A DNA stretch of 64,000 bases from Limnobacter olei (lineage in GTDB: Bacteria > Pseudomonadota > Gammaproteobacteria > Burkholderiales > Burkholderiaceae_B). Made by a program: the position numbers and the translations under genes. The notes beneath the pieces are model-generated. The model saw only the letters and a program-made list of their open reading frames with translations, ran no database searches and was not told where the DNA came from. Location of the stretch: positions 62,001 through 126,000 of the forward strand of contig NZ_JARFJD010000005.1 of assembly GCF_029087225.1 (NCBI RefSeq). The letters are read 5' to 3'. Positions 27,297-37,801 of the stretch are shown here, piece by piece (the first letter of the stretch is position 1; every line of letters starts with the position of its first letter).

Positions 27297-30200
27297 ATGT
27301 CCCGATTTTTTATTGATCGCCCCATTTTTGCGTGGGTGATCGCGATAGTGATCATGCTGGCCGGCGCGTTGGCCATTTTCAACTTGCCTGTGGCGCAGTA
27401 CCCGGCTATTGCACCGCCTGCAGTCACCATTCAAGCGACCTACCCAGGTGCGTCCGCAGAAACCCTGCAAGATTCAGTTACTCAGGTGATCGAACAGCGC
27501 ATGACCGGACTGGATGGTTTCCGCTACATGAAGTCGACCAGTGACTCCACTGGGCGACTGCGAATCGAGCTGACTTTTGAACCAGGTACCAACCCTGACA
27601 TCGCTCAGGTTCAAGTTCAAAACAAATTGAGCCTGGCCGTGCCCTTGCTGCCCGATGCGGTACAACGCCAGGGTATTCAGGTGACCAAAAGTTCAACGGG
27701 TTATTTGCTGGTGATCGCCTTCACAGCCGTGGATGGTGCATACACTTCCACCGAGTTGGCAGACTTCATCACCACCAACGTACAAGACACCATGAGCCGC
27801 GTGAACGGCGTGGGTGAGGTGCAGGTGTTTGGTAGCCCCTATGCCATGCGCATCTGGTTGAACCCGGACAAAATGAATCAGTTCAGGGTGACACCAGGCG
27901 ATATTCGCAATGCCGTGTTAGCCCAGAACGCCCAAGTGTCTGCAGGTGAGTTGGGTGGTGCGCCGGCTGTGAAGGGTCAAACACTGACTGCAACCATCAC
28001 CGCACAAACTTTGCTGGAGAAACCGGAAGACTTCGAGCAGATTATTTTGCGCACCACAGAAGGTGGTGCCACCGTGCGCCTGAAGGACGTGGCTCGAATT
28101 GACTACGGCAGTGAGAACTACAACATTCTGCCCCGCTGGAACGGACGCAATGCATCGGGTATCGGTATTCGTCTGGCCTCTGGTGCCAACGCACTGGACA
28201 CTGCCGAAGGCGTGATCGCAGAGATGGAACGTATCACTCCCCTGATTCCCGAAGGCATGGAATGGGATGTGGCTTACGACACAACTCCATTTGTAAAAAT
28301 TTCGATTGAAGGCGTGGTCAAAACCCTGATCGAGGCGATTATTCTCGTGTTCCTCGTGATGTACCTGTTCCTGCAAAATTTCCGAGCCACGCTGATTCCA
28401 ACCATCGCCGTGCCCGTGGTATTGCTGGGTACATTTGCTGTGCTTTCTGCATTCGGTTTTTCAATCAACACACTGACCATGTTTGCCATGGTGTTGGCCA
28501 TTGGCCTGCTGGTGGACGACGCCATTGTGGTGGTTGAGAACGTGGAACGCGTGATGGCCGAAGAAGGGTTATCGCCTTTGGAAGCCACACGAAAATCGAT
28601 GGATCAAATTACCGGTGCTTTGGTGGGTATTGGCTTGGTGCTGTCGGCAGTGTTTGTGCCCATGGCGTTTTTCCCGGGCTCGGCAGGCGTTATTTACAAG
28701 CAGTTTTCAATCACCATTGTGTCGGCCATGGCCTTGTCGGTGATCGTTGCACTGGTGCTGACACCGGCCTTGTGCGCCACCATGCTCAAGCCCATTGAGA
28801 AGGGTCACAGCCACGAGAAAAAAGGATTCTTCGGCTGGTTCAACCGCAAGTTTGATGCAAGCAATGCACGCTATCAAGGCGCGGTGGGGCGCATGCTGCA
28901 CAAGTCGGGCCGTTACCTGATTATTTATGGTGGCCTGTTGGCTGTCACCGCCTTTATGTTCACCCGCTTACCCACCTCATTCCTGCCCGATGAAGACCAA
29001 GGTGTGTTCTTCACGCAGGTGCAATTGCCGGCAGGTGCCACGCAGGAACAAACCCTGCAGGTACTGGCCAAGATGGAAGACTATTTCCTGAATGAAGAAG
29101 GCGAGAATGTGAAGTCCCTGTTCACCGTGGCAGGTTTCAGTTTCTCGGGCACAGGTCAAAACTCAGGCATTGGCTTTGTGAGGCTGCGTGACTGGAGCGA
29201 ACGCCCCGGCAAGGAAAACTCGGCAGCGGGCATTGTGCAACGTGCATCCAAAGAATTTGCAAGCTGGCCAGAGGCACAGGCATTTGCCTTTGCACCCCCA
29301 GCCATTCGGGAATTGGGTAATGCTTCCGGCTTTAACCTGTTTATTCAAGACCGCACCGGTTTGGGCCGTGATGCGCTGATTCAGGCCCGAAACACCATGA
29401 TTGGCGAGGCTGCCAAGAATCCGATTTTGACCGGCGTTCGCCCCAATGCGACTGCCGACACGCCGCAATATCAGCTTGACATTGACAATGCCAAGGCTGG
29501 CGCACTGGGTGTCACGGTTTCAGAAATCAGCGACACGCTCACCTCGGCCTGGGGTGGCAGTTTCATCAATGACTTTCTGGACCGAGGTCGTGTGAAGCGC
29601 GTGTACATGCAGGCCGATGCGCCATTCCGCATGTTGCCCGAAGACCTGAACCGGTTCTACGTACGCAACAGCGACGGCGAAATGGTGCCCTTCTCCAACT
29701 TCTCGTCAGCAGAGTGGTCCATGGCCTCTCCACGCCTTGAGCGTTACAACGGCCTTCCCGCTGTTGAAATTCAGGGGCAAGCTGCACCCGGCATGAGTTC
29801 AGGCGACGCCATGGACGCCATGGAGGCGATTGCAGAAAACCTGCCTGAGGGCATGGGCATTGAGTGGACCGGTTTGTCCTACGAGGAACGGCAGTCGGGT
29901 TCGCAGGCACCACTGCTCTACGCGCTTTCCTTGCTGATCGTATTTTTGTGTCTGGCAGCGCTGTATGAAAGCTGGTCCATTCCCTTCGCAGTCATGCTGA
30001 TTGTACCTTTGGGTGTGGTGGGTGCCCTGCTTGCGGCCAGTGGCCGTGGGCTGGCCAACGACGTGTACTTCCAGGTGGCCTTGTTGACCACAGTGGGCTT
30101 GTCCGCCAAAAACGCGATTCTGATTGTTGAATTTGCCAAAGAGCAATTTGATCAGGGACGTGATTTGCTGGAAGCCACGCTGGATGCGGTGCGCATGCGT

Positions 30201-30431
30201 TTGCGCCCCATCATCATGACGTCGCTGGCCTTTGGTTTGGGTGTAGTGCCATTGGCCATCTCAACCGGTGCGGGCTCGGGTAGCCAAAACGCAATTGGTA
30301 CCGGCGTATTGGGCGGCACCATTTCTGCAACCGTGTTGGGCATTTTCTTTGTACCCATGTTCTTTGTGGTGGTCACCCGCTTGTTTGGAAAAAAACGGGC
30401 CGAGAAAAACGCCACTGCACAGGGAGAATGA
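27297..30431 (+). CDS. RND multidrug efflux permease (MexB/AcrB type)
   Basis: 1044 residues, full length for HAE-1 pumps. Starts [20 protein letters not shown]. Helix 4 reads [22 protein letters not shown] with the two consecutive Asp residues of the proton relay; the matching Lys-containing helix ([16 protein letters not shown]) is near residue 940. Typical pore-domain blocks such as [11 protein letters not shown] are present. Broad drug, dye and bile-type substrate range is known for the family. Middle gene of adaptor-permease-channel-TetR operon. Confidence 0.96.
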   Translation: MSRFFIDRPIFAWVIAIVIMLAGALAIFNLPVAQYPAIAPPAVTIQATYPGASAETLQDSVTQVIEQRMTGLDGFRYMKSTSDSTGRLRIELTFEPGTNPDIAQVQVQNKLSLAVPLLPDAVQRQGIQVTKSSTGYLLVIAFTAVDGAYTSTELADFITTNVQDTMSRVNGVGEVQVFGSPYAMRIWLNPDKMNQFRVTPGDIRNAVLAQNAQVSAGELGGAPAVKGQTLTATITAQTLLEKPEDFEQIILRTTEGGATVRLKDVARIDYGSENYNILPRWNGRNASGIGIRLASGANALDTAEGVIAEMERITPLIPEGMEWDVAYDTTPFVKISIEGVVKTLIEAIILVFLVMYLFLQNFRATLIPTIAVPVVLLGTFAVLSAFGFSINTLTMFAMVLAIGLLVDDAIVVVENVERVMAEEGLSPLEATRKSMDQITGALVGIGLVLSAVFVPMAFFPGSAGVIYKQFSITIVSAMALSVIVALVLTPALCATMLKPIEKGHSHEKKGFFGWFNRKFDASNARYQGAVGRMLHKSGRYLIIYGGLLAVTAFMFTRLPTSFLPDEDQGVFFTQVQLPAGATQEQTLQVLAKMEDYFLNEEGENVKSLFTVAGFSFSGTGQNSGIGFVRLRDWSERPGKENSAAGIVQRASKEFASWPEAQAFAFAPPAIRELGNASGFNLFIQDRTGLGRDALIQARNTMIGEAAKNPILTGVRPNATADTPQYQLDIDNAKAGALGVTVSEISDTLTSAWGGSFINDFLDRGRVKRVYMQADAPFRMLPEDLNRFYVRNSDGEMVPFSNFSSAEWSMASPRLERYNGLPAVEIQGQAAPGMSSGDAMDAMEAIAENLPEGMGIEWTGLSYEERQSGSQAPLLYALSLLIVFLCLAALYESWSIPFAVMLIVPLGVVGALLAASGRGLANDVYFQVALLTTVGLSAKNAILIVEFAKEQFDQGRDLLEATLDAVRMRLRPIIMTSLAFGLGVVPLAISTGAGSGSQNAIGTGVLGGTISATVLGIFFVPMFFVVVTRLFGKKRAEKNATAQGE

Positions 30432-30432
30432 C

Positions 30433-31917
30433 ATGAACAAGATTCACGCATGGAAACTCACACCAGTGGTGCTCGCGCTGGCTCTGGCCGGTTGCGGCAC
30501 ACTGGCTCCAAGTTATGAACAACCTGCCGCGCCGGTGGCCAGCAACTGGCCACAGGGCGAGGCTTACCAAGCCGACAGCCCTGCAGCGCAGGCAGCAATT
30601 GACCTGGCCTGGCGAGATTTGTTTGTGGACCAGCGACTGGAGCAATTGCTGGAACTGGCCTTGAAAGAAAACCGGGACTTGAGAATTGCAGCGCTGAATA
30701 TTGAGCGGGCACGTGCGCTCTACCAAGTGCAGCGCAGCGATTTGTTCCCCACGATTTCTGCTGACGGTGAGGGCAATCGTCAACGCTTGCCCGCTGATTT
30801 AAGCGGCGGTCGTTCAGGCGGTGCCACCCCGAAACAGTACAGTGCCACAGTGGGTTTTGCTGCCTATGAACTCGATCTGTTTGGCCGGGTGCGCAGCCTC
30901 AATGAAGAGGCCTTGCAGCGTTTTCTGGCCACCGAAGAAGCGCGCAAAAGTACACAAATCAGTTTGATTGCTGAAGTTGCTTCCAGTTATCTCACCTTGG
31001 CCTCTGATCAAGCCTTGCTTGAACTGGCACAAGACACCCTGAAAAACCAGCGTGATGCCTACGATTTGATCAAGCGCAGTTTTGATTTGGGTGTGGCCTC
31101 TCAACTTGATTTGCGCCAGGCTCAAACCAGCGTCGAAGTGTCCCGAGCAGACGTGGCCCGATTTACACGTGCGGTGGCTCAAGACCGCAATGCGCTTGAG
31201 CTGCTGGTGGGCAAAAACATTCCCAAAGAATTGCTGCCCGACAGCAACCTGGAGGGAGCCGCTGCCATGGTTGAATTGCGCGCCGACATTCCTTCCGAGG
31301 TATTGCAACGCCGCCCCGACGTGAAGTCAGCAGAGCGTTTGCTTCAAGCCAGCAATGCGCGCATTGGTGCAGCACGTGCCGCGTTTTTTCCCAGCATCAC
31401 GTTGACTGCCGATGCAGGCACTGCCAGCTCTTCACTGGATGGCCTTTTTGAATCGGGCTCGCGTACCTGGAGCTTCATCCCCAGAATCAACTTGCCGATT
31501 TTTGATGCTGGCCGCAACAGTGCCAACCTCGAGGTCGCAAAAACAGATCAGCAAATTGCATTGGCTGAATATGAAAAAACAGTACAGGGCGCATTCCGTG
31601 AAGTGGCTGATGCCTTGGCTGCACGGGGCACACTGGATGAAGAACTGGAGGCTCAAAATGCCTTGGTGGAAGCCACCTCGGAAAGTTACAAACTCAGCGA
31701 GGCCCGGTTTAAACGCGGCATTGACAGCTATCTGAATGTGCTCGATTCGCAAAGGGCGCTTTATTCGGCACAACAAGACCTGATCGCGGTTCGCCTGGCG
31801 CGCACCGCCAACCTGGTGACCTTGTACAAGGCATTGGGGGGTGGCTGGACCGAGAGTGACGGCAACCTAGCAAGCGGCTACCAATCGGGAGGAAGCAGCA
31901 ATGATCAACGAGGCTAA
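30433..31917 (+). CDS. Outer-membrane efflux channel (OprM/NodT type)
   Basis: 494 residues from ATG 30433, two bases after the permease stop. Lipoprotein signal ALAGC (about residue 18). OprM family blocks: [17 protein letters not shown], the first hairpin [32 protein letters not shown] and the second repeat near [18 protein letters not shown]. Forms a trimeric tunnel through the outer membrane. Its end overlaps the start of the tetR gene by 17 bp. Confidence 0.95.
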   Translation: MNKIHAWKLTPVVLALALAGCGTLAPSYEQPAAPVASNWPQGEAYQADSPAAQAAIDLAWRDLFVDQRLEQLLELALKENRDLRIAALNIERARALYQVQRSDLFPTISADGEGNRQRLPADLSGGRSGGATPKQYSATVGFAAYELDLFGRVRSLNEEALQRFLATEEARKSTQISLIAEVASSYLTLASDQALLELAQDTLKNQRDAYDLIKRSFDLGVASQLDLRQAQTSVEVSRADVARFTRAVAQDRNALELLVGKNIPKELLPDSNLEGAAAMVELRADIPSEVLQRRPDVKSAERLLQASNARIGAARAAFFPSITLTADAGTASSSLDGLFESGSRTWSFIPRINLPIFDAGRNSANLEVAKTDQQIALAEYEKTVQGAFREVADALAARGTLDEELEAQNALVEATSESYKLSEARFKRGIDSYLNVLDSQRALYSAQQDLIAVRLARTANLVTLYKALGGGWTESDGNLASGYQSGGSSNDQRG

Positions 31918-32500
31918 AACCGTGACCAGCAAAGCAGAACTTCGCCGCCAGCAAATTCTGGATGCGGCCGCAGAGTGTTTTCGAAAAAGCGGTTTTCATG
32001 GTGCCAGCATGTCGGAGATTGCGAAATCTTTCGGAATGAGTGCGGGCCACATCTACAACTACTTTGAAAGCAAGGAAGCGATTATTGAAGCCATGGTCAA
32101 GCGTGACCTGGACCAGGCGCTTGAGCGAATCGCAAAAATTCAAGGTGAGAAAGACATTCTGAAAGCCATGCTGGGCACAGTGGATGAAGGTGTGCAACGG
32201 CGCATTGACCGAAGCGAACTTGACACGGAGATTTTGGCAGAGGCCGCACGAAACCCGAAAATTGCCGCCACGGTTCAAGGCACTGATGCGGTGATTCGCG
32301 AGAAGGTCACGCATCTGATCAAAGGCATTCAGCCCTTGAAAGACTCGCCACCCTGCGAGCTTAACCTGGCTGCGAAATCCACCATTCTGATGGCCCTGTT
32401 TGATGGACTTCAAATTCGCGCCATACGCGACCCGGACATGAAGGCTGACGACATTGCTCGAGTCTTGAAAAGTGTGATTCAGCAGATGCTTCAAAGCTAA
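31901..32500 (+). CDS. TetR/AcrR family regulator of the RND operon
   Basis: 199 residues. ATG 31901 follows GGGAGG and lies within the last codons of the channel gene, so it is co-translated with the pump. The HTH covers about residues 12-60 ([22 protein letters not shown], split around the recognition helix). Likely represses the operon from the palindrome at 26046-26059. Effector unknown. Confidence 0.9.
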   Translation: MINEAKTVTSKAELRRQQILDAAAECFRKSGFHGASMSEIAKSFGMSAGHIYNYFESKEAIIEAMVKRDLDQALERIAKIQGEKDILKAMLGTVDEGVQRRIDRSELDTEILAEAARNPKIAATVQGTDAVIREKVTHLIKGIQPLKDSPPCELNLAAKSTILMALFDGLQIRAIRDPDMKADDIARVLKSVIQQMLQS

Positions 32501-32557
32501 TATTGGCGCGGCAGGCCTAGGGTATGCTGCTGTCGTTCCCGGCAATCACTGATCTGA

Positions 32558-32977
32558 TTATTCAGCAGCCAACCCATCGAGTATCGGGCAGTCGGGTCGG
32601 GAATCACCTTTGCAACACTGAACCAGGCGTTCCAGTTCGGCCTTCATAGCATTCAATTCGCGAATTTTCGCTTCCAGTGCATTCAGGTGTGATTGCGCAA
32701 GTTTTTTGACCTCCCTGCTTGGGCGCGTTTTGTCCTGCCACAGGCCAAGCAATTCCTCGATCTGCTTGATCGAAAAACCGAGGTCACGTGAGTGTCGGAT
32801 AAAACGCAGCAAGTGCAAATCCCGGCTGTTGTACAAACGATAACCAGCCTCGGTGCGGTTGGCCTCGGGCAACAAACCCACCATTTCGTAATGCCGAATC
32901 ATTTTTGCGGTGATCCCGGATTCCATGGCGGCTTCGCCAATCGTGAACCAATCTTTGCGTGTCCATTCTGCGTACAT
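32558..32977 (-). CDS. cueR: Copper-responsive MerR-family activator CueR
   Basis: 139 residues from ATG 32977 (GGAG 8 bp upstream); a GTG two codons upstream overlaps the copA stop. MerR winged helix at about 11-80 (IGEAAMESGITAKMIRHYE). The metal loop has Cys122 and Cys130 with seven residues between (CKGDSRPDC), the spacing that binds Cu(I) in CueR. It follows copA directly, so it is made with its target pump and should act on the paired dyads at 35255-35306. Confidence 0.92.
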   Translation of the reverse strand: MYAEWTRKDWFTIGEAAMESGITAKMIRHYEMVGLLPEANRTEAGYRLYNSRDLHLLRFIRHSRDLGFSIKQIEELLGLWQDKTRPSREVKKLAQSHLNALEAKIRELNAMKAELERLVQCCKGDSRPDCPILDGLAAE

Positions 32978-32979
32978 GT

Positions 32980-35220
32980 TCACAACTCCACTGTTTCAGG
33001 TTTCAATAGTTTGGGTTTCCAGCGAGTCAGCAACAGAGCGTTACTGACCACACTGACTGAACTCAAAGCCATGGCTGCGCCTGCGACTACCGGGTTAAGC
33101 AGTCCCATCGCGGCCAAGGGTATTCCCACTGCGTTGTACACAAAAGCCCAGAAAAGATTTTGTTTGATCTTGCTGTATGTGCGTCTGGAAATGTCAATGG
33201 TTTGAGCCACCAAGGCGGGGTCGGGACGCATCAGCGTGATGTCGGCTGCATGCATGGCCACCTCTGTGCCACTGGACATTGCAAAACTGACATCCGCAGC
33301 TGCCAGCGCAGGCGCATCGTTGATTCCATCGCCCACCATGGCCACCACCTGGCCCTGCTGGCGATAATGGGCCACTGCCTCGCTCTTGTTGTGCGGCAAT
33401 TGTTCAGCCTGCACCTCTGAAATACCCAGCGCCTGGGCAACGCGTTGCGCACTGGCTCTGGAGTCGCCTGTCAACAACACAGATTTCACCTGCAAATTGG
33501 TCAAATTTTGTACAGCTGCAAAAGCACCTGCTTTCAGGGCATCACCAAAACCCAAGGCCCCCAGCAAGGCCACTTCACCTTGCTGGTCTTCAGCAACCCA
33601 GGCATGGGTGGGTGCGTTGTCTGGCAAGGCTTGGTTCACCGCGCTCAACGCCGATTCCGGCACACCCAGTTCACGCATCCACCGCGCAGTACCTACATAC
33701 ACACGTGTGCCATTCACCATGCCACTGACACCACGCCCAGGCTGGTCCTGCAATTGTGTGATCGACGGCCATTGAACGCCCTGCCCTTGCGCGTAAGCCA
33801 GCACAGCTGCGGCCAGCGGGTGAACGCTGCCCGCTTCAACAGCTGCTGCCTTGGCAAGAAAGCTGTGCAGGCTATTGCTGTTAAAAGGCACTGCTGCACC
33901 CACAGATGGCTTGCCCTCAGTCAAAGTGCCTGTTTTGTCAAACACCACAGCGTTAATTCGGTGAGCAAGCTCCAGCGCCTGAGCATCTTTAATCAGGATT
34001 CCATGGCGCGCCGCCACACCAGTGCCTGCCATGATTGCAGTAGGTGTGGCCAAGCCCAAGGCGCAAGGGCATGCAATCACCAACACAGCCACCGCATTCA
34101 CAATGGCCAACTCAAGGTTGCCACCTTCAGCCAAAAATACCCAATACACCAAAGTGAGCGCTGCAATCACCAACACCACCGGTACAAATACGGCACTCAC
34201 CTTGTCCACCAGCTTTTGAATGTCAGGTTTGGCCGCTTGCGCGTCTTCGACGAGGCGAATGATTTTTGCCAGTGTTGTTTCAGCACCCACAGCGCTCACT
34301 TCAATCAATAAGCGCCCATCCAGGTTCACAGCACCGCCCGTCACCAGGCTTCCGGGGGATTTCTCAACCGCCTGGCTTTCTCCGGTAATCAGCGCCTCAT
34401 CCACATGGCCTTCGCCTTCCAGCACACGGCCATCCAGCGGAATTCGCTCACCGGGCTTCACCACTACCTGCATGCCCACCGCCACACTGGCAATCGGCAG
34501 CACTTTTTCTTGCCCGTTCTGAAGCACTGTGGCAGTGTCGGGCCGCAAGGCTTGCAACGCAGCAATCGCTGCAGTGGTTTGCCGCTTGGCGCGTGCCTCC
34601 AGCCACTTGCCCAACATCACCAAGGTGATCACTGCGGCAGACGCCTCGAAATACAAATGCGGGTTGCCCTCGCCCAACATGTAAGCCGACAAACCAAATG
34701 CAGCAGAAGTACCAATGGCCACCAGAAGGTCCATATTGCCCGTGCGGTTTTGAATTGCTTTCAATGCTCCCCGATAAAAACGGGCGCCCAACCAAAATTG
34801 CACCGGGCTGGCCAAAAGCAGTTGTATCCAGCCAGGCAACATGTAGTGCTTGCCAAACACCATTCCTGCCATGGGCAACACCAAGGGCAAGGTGAGCAAT
34901 GCCCCCCACAACACCATCATGCCTTCATGATCATTTTGTTTTGTGGTGTGCGAACCCGCTCTGGACGCGCCCGCTGAGCTCGGCTGGCTGGCAGTTTCAA
35001 TAGGCTCCGCGTCATAGCCTGCTTTTTGAACCGCCGCGATCGCGTGTTGCAACAGATCGGGTTTGGCCAGTTGTACGCGGGCCTTCTCGGTGGCCAGGTT
35101 CACCGTTGCGCTAATGACGCCGGGTGTGGCCAACAATGCTTTTTCGACAGCGCTGGAGCATGAAGCACAGCTCATGCCGCCCACAGCAATGTCGATGGTA
35201 TTGGACGGGTCGGAATTCAT
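32980..35220 (-). CDS. copA: Copper-exporting P1B-type ATPase CopA
   Basis: 746 residues. One N-terminal heavy-metal domain with GMSCASC (Cys18, Cys21), the membrane CPC motif at 384-386 (ACPCALG), phosphorylation Asp428 in DKTGT, and the GDGIND hinge near residue 640. Exports Cu(I) from the cytoplasm. Its stop overlaps the region of the cueR start, giving a copA-cueR operon; the promoter carries a CueR-type dyad. Confidence 0.96.
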   Translation of the reverse strand: MNSDPSNTIDIAVGGMSCASCSSAVEKALLATPGVISATVNLATEKARVQLAKPDLLQHAIAAVQKAGYDAEPIETASQPSSAGASRAGSHTTKQNDHEGMMVLWGALLTLPLVLPMAGMVFGKHYMLPGWIQLLLASPVQFWLGARFYRGALKAIQNRTGNMDLLVAIGTSAAFGLSAYMLGEGNPHLYFEASAAVITLVMLGKWLEARAKRQTTAAIAALQALRPDTATVLQNGQEKVLPIASVAVGMQVVVKPGERIPLDGRVLEGEGHVDEALITGESQAVEKSPGSLVTGGAVNLDGRLLIEVSAVGAETTLAKIIRLVEDAQAAKPDIQKLVDKVSAVFVPVVLVIAALTLVYWVFLAEGGNLELAIVNAVAVLVIACPCALGLATPTAIMAGTGVAARHGILIKDAQALELAHRINAVVFDKTGTLTEGKPSVGAAVPFNSNSLHSFLAKAAAVEAGSVHPLAAAVLAYAQGQGVQWPSITQLQDQPGRGVSGMVNGTRVYVGTARWMRELGVPESALSAVNQALPDNAPTHAWVAEDQQGEVALLGALGFGDALKAGAFAAVQNLTNLQVKSVLLTGDSRASAQRVAQALGISEVQAEQLPHNKSEAVAHYRQQGQVVAMVGDGINDAPALAAADVSFAMSSGTEVAMHAADITLMRPDPALVAQTIDISRRTYSKIKQNLFWAFVYNAVGIPLAAMGLLNPVVAGAAMALSSVSVVSNALLLTRWKPKLLKPETVEL

Positions 35221-35254
35221 GCTTGCTCTCCATGGTGTGATGGAAGCATTTTCA

Positions 35255-35306
35255 ACCTTAACACCATGTCAAGGTCAATGCCTTGACCTTACCATGATTG
35301 GAAGCT
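35255..35306. promoter_or_regulatory. Paired CueR-type operators/divergent copper promoters
   Basis: Two ACCTT-N11-AAGGT-type dyads back to back. The minus-strand one (35255-35275) lies between TTGACC (35278-35273) and a GAAAAT -10 with the 19-bp spacer typical of MerR-family promoters, driving copA-cueR. The plus-strand one (ACCTT 35286-35290, AAGCT 35302-35306) with TTGACC at 35283-35288 faces the copZ-like gene. Together they create a perfect palindrome AAGGTCAA-TGCC-TTGACCTT at 35271-35290. Confidence 0.75.
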
Positions 35307-35420
35307 TCAGCATATCCATATGTTCAATTCGATGGGAGAGTCTTCATGACACCGCCATGGCAATTGCCCGAGAAAGTACATGCATTAGAATTGCGTTTAC
35401 CCCCAACTGGAGTGCAAAAC

Positions 35421-35621
35421 ATGATTACCTTGAGTGTAGAAAAAGTGAAATGCGGCGGATGTGCCGCCAATGTGAAACAGGCTGTATTGGCCAAAGACCC
35501 ACAGGCACAGGTGCAGGTCGATGTCGCCAATAAACAGGTAGAAATTGACTCTCGTCTGGACGGACACACCTTGGCCACGATTGTCAGCCAAGCCGGTTAC
35601 CCGGCCACGCTGCAAGCCTGA
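35421..35621 (+). CDS. copZ: CopZ-like copper chaperone (HMA domain)
   Basis: 66 residues from ATG 35421 with GGAG upstream: one heavy-metal-associated domain with CGGC (Cys11, Cys14), the length of CopZ chaperones that hand Cu(I) to CopA. An in-frame ATG at 35346, with an equally good GGGAG site, would add a 25-residue extension (MTPPWQLPEK...); both starts may be used. Divergent from copA and probably activated by CueR from the plus-strand dyad. Confidence 0.85.
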   Translation: MITLSVEKVKCGGCAANVKQAVLAKDPQAQVQVDVANKQVEIDSRLDGHTLATIVSQAGYPATLQA

Positions 35622-35630
35622 TTCAAAAGA

Positions 35631-36266
35631 TCAAGCTGGCTCGCAGTACGCCTGGCCCCAGTAGTTGTAAGTGAACGCCCTGGGGCCTGGCACATACATG
35701 GTTTCAATGTCATCCACCAAAAACCCGCCTTCCTTGAGCAAAGCGGGAATGTCCCGGTTCAAGTGACAACCACCCGCCAGTTTTCCCCACACGGGCTGCA
35801 AGCGATTCTGTGTGTTGCGCACTTTCTCATCCGGTGCCGCGCCATGCTCGCAAAACAGCAACTTACCGCCCGGCTTTAACACTCTGCGCATTTCCTTCAA
35901 GGCTTGCACGGGCTCTGGAATGGTGCACAGGGTGTAGGTCATGACGATGGTGTCGATACTTGCATCGGGCAGTGGAATTTTCTCGGCGGGCAACCCCATA
36001 AGCTCTACGCTCAAGCCGGTTTGGTCGATGCGTTTTTTCGCCAGACGATGCATTTGCATGGCAGGGTCCAGGCCAATGATTTTTTCAACTTTGGCAGCGT
36101 CATAGTGGCGCATGTTCAACCCGGTACCGATACCAATTTCAAGCACCAGCCCTGTGGCTTTGGGTACCACTTTCTGGCGTTGCCTGTTGATGGCTTTCAT
36201 GCCGCAGGCGAAATCCAGCAAAGTAGGCAGTACGTGTCGGTCATATAATTTGGCTAACAATCCCAA
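35631..36266 (-). CDS. Class I SAM-dependent methyltransferase
   Basis: 211 residues. The start is a TTG at 36266 with AAAGGA 6 bp upstream, supported because conserved sequence (LYDRHVLPTLLDFACGMK) begins straight after it. SAM-binding motif LEIGIGTGLN near residue 42, an acidic residue in GLDPAMQ, and a methyltransferase-11 type core (MTYTLCTIPEPVQAL). Resembles the METTL7/UbiE-like group; substrate unknown. The divergent transporter gene starts only 36 bp away. Confidence 0.8.
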   Translation of the reverse strand: MGLLAKLYDRHVLPTLLDFACGMKAINRQRQKVVPKATGLVLEIGIGTGLNMRHYDAAKVEKIIGLDPAMQMHRLAKKRIDQTGLSVELMGLPAEKIPLPDASIDTIVMTYTLCTIPEPVQALKEMRRVLKPGGKLLFCEHGAAPDEKVRNTQNRLQPVWGKLAGGCHLNRDIPALLKEGGFLVDDIETMYVPGPRAFTYNYWGQAYCEPA

Positions 36267-36302
36267 TTTTTTGTCCTTTTGTATTCAGGAAACGTCGCCA
36301 CC

Positions 36303-37709
36303 ATGCAAAACAACCCAGACCAGTTCAGTTCCAAAATCGGCTTCGTGCTGGCCGCAGCAGGGTCAGCGGTGGGCATCGGTAATTTGGTGGGTTTTCCTGT
36401 GGCCGCAGCCAAAAATGGTGGCGGTGCATTCCTGTTACTGTACATTTTTTTCGTCATCGCCATTTGCCTGCCGCTGATTCTCGCCGAGCTTAGTTTGGGC
36501 CGCGCCACCAACCAAAACCCTTTGGGAGCATTCAGGCAGGTTTCCAGAAACAACAAAGCCTGGGTGCTGGCTGGTGCTTTGTCATTGATCACACCATTCA
36601 TGATTGCCGTGTTTTACAGCGTACTCACAGTATGGCTGCTGGGCTATTTTCTGCTGGCACTGATGGGCCAACTGGACCAATTGGCCACCCCTGTCTATTT
36701 TGGGGGCTTTATCACCAGCCCATGGATATTTGCCTACCTTGCGGCGGTCATTGGCATGGTCATCATGGTGCTCAAAGGTGGTGTGCGCGATGGCATTGAA
36801 AAAGCATCCCGTTTGCTCATGCCCATGCTGTTCATCATGCTGATTGGTCTGGCTGTATTTGTGCTCACCTTGCCCAACGCCACTGCCGGTTTGAAGTTTT
36901 ATTTCACACCGCAACTGGACCGCATCACCTGGAGTGTGGTCAACGGTGCCTTGTCGCAAGCATTCTTTTCGCTGTCGCTGGGCATGGGTATTTTGATTAC
37001 TTATGGTTCGTATTTGCGCAAACAAGACAATCTGGTGCAGTCAGCCAAAATGCTGGCCTGCACCGACACTGGTGTGGCGCTGGTAGCAGGCTTGATGACC
37101 CTGCCCGCAATTTTCGCCATTTACCCCAACACCAACCCCAGCGAACTGAGCGATTCTTCGGTGGGCTTAATCTTCTCGTTTTTCCCGAATATTTTCATGG
37201 CCATGGTGCCGAAATTCGGTTATGCCATGTCCAGCCTGATCGCAGCCACATTCTTCCTGTTGGCGTTTGTAGCCGCCATTACCTCGCTAGTGTCGATTAT
37301 TGAGGTGCCAGTGGCGGCCCTGAAAGCCGAGGGCAAGAAAACCCGCAATGCAGCACTTGGCATTGTTATTGCAGCTGTGTCGATAGGTGCCATGTTCAGC
37401 GCCTTGTCGTTTGGGCAAGTGAAATGGCTCAGCGATTTCGCTTTTTATTCCGGCGCCAGCAAATCGCTGTTTGACGTGTTGGTTGACGTGTTTTACGACA
37501 CCATTTTGCCTTTCAACGGTTTGCTGATTTGCCTGCTGGTGGTGTGGCAATGGAAACGTCACAACATGACCGCTGAGATGCTGACAAGCAATAAAAATGG
37601 TGCCAGCGGTTGGCTTGAGCGCTATACCCACTTTGCGATTGCATTCTGGATTCCGTTGATTCTGGCCACTGTGTTTGTTGTCACGGTAATCAACAAATTT
37701 TTCAGTTGA
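36303..37709 (+). CDS. Sodium-dependent transporter, NSS/SNF family
   Basis: 468 residues from ATG 36303. Helix 1 has the NSS signature SKIGFVLAAAGSAVGIGNLVGFP, the Na+/substrate site, followed by KNGGGAF. About 11-12 helices. Family imports amino acids or related compounds with Na+ (LeuT type). Divergent from the methyltransferase gene. Substrate not predictable. Confidence 0.88.
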   Translation: MQNNPDQFSSKIGFVLAAAGSAVGIGNLVGFPVAAAKNGGGAFLLLYIFFVIAICLPLILAELSLGRATNQNPLGAFRQVSRNNKAWVLAGALSLITPFMIAVFYSVLTVWLLGYFLLALMGQLDQLATPVYFGGFITSPWIFAYLAAVIGMVIMVLKGGVRDGIEKASRLLMPMLFIMLIGLAVFVLTLPNATAGLKFYFTPQLDRITWSVVNGALSQAFFSLSLGMGILITYGSYLRKQDNLVQSAKMLACTDTGVALVAGLMTLPAIFAIYPNTNPSELSDSSVGLIFSFFPNIFMAMVPKFGYAMSSLIAATFFLLAFVAAITSLVSIIEVPVAALKAEGKKTRNAALGIVIAAVSIGAMFSALSFGQVKWLSDFAFYSGASKSLFDVLVDVFYDTILPFNGLLICLLVVWQWKRHNMTAEMLTSNKNGASGWLERYTHFAIAFWIPLILATVFVVTVINKFFS

Positions 37710-37801
37710 ACGTCACCACAGTCGATCCACTGAATTACTGGCACGCTTAATGCCACTTTTATGCTGTAATAAGGAAAATCAAAAAATATTCCGGAGACAG
37801 C

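Noticed and set aside
33445-34311. Plus-strand open frame of 288 codons inside copA
   Set aside because: Antisense to copA catalytic region; no features of its own.
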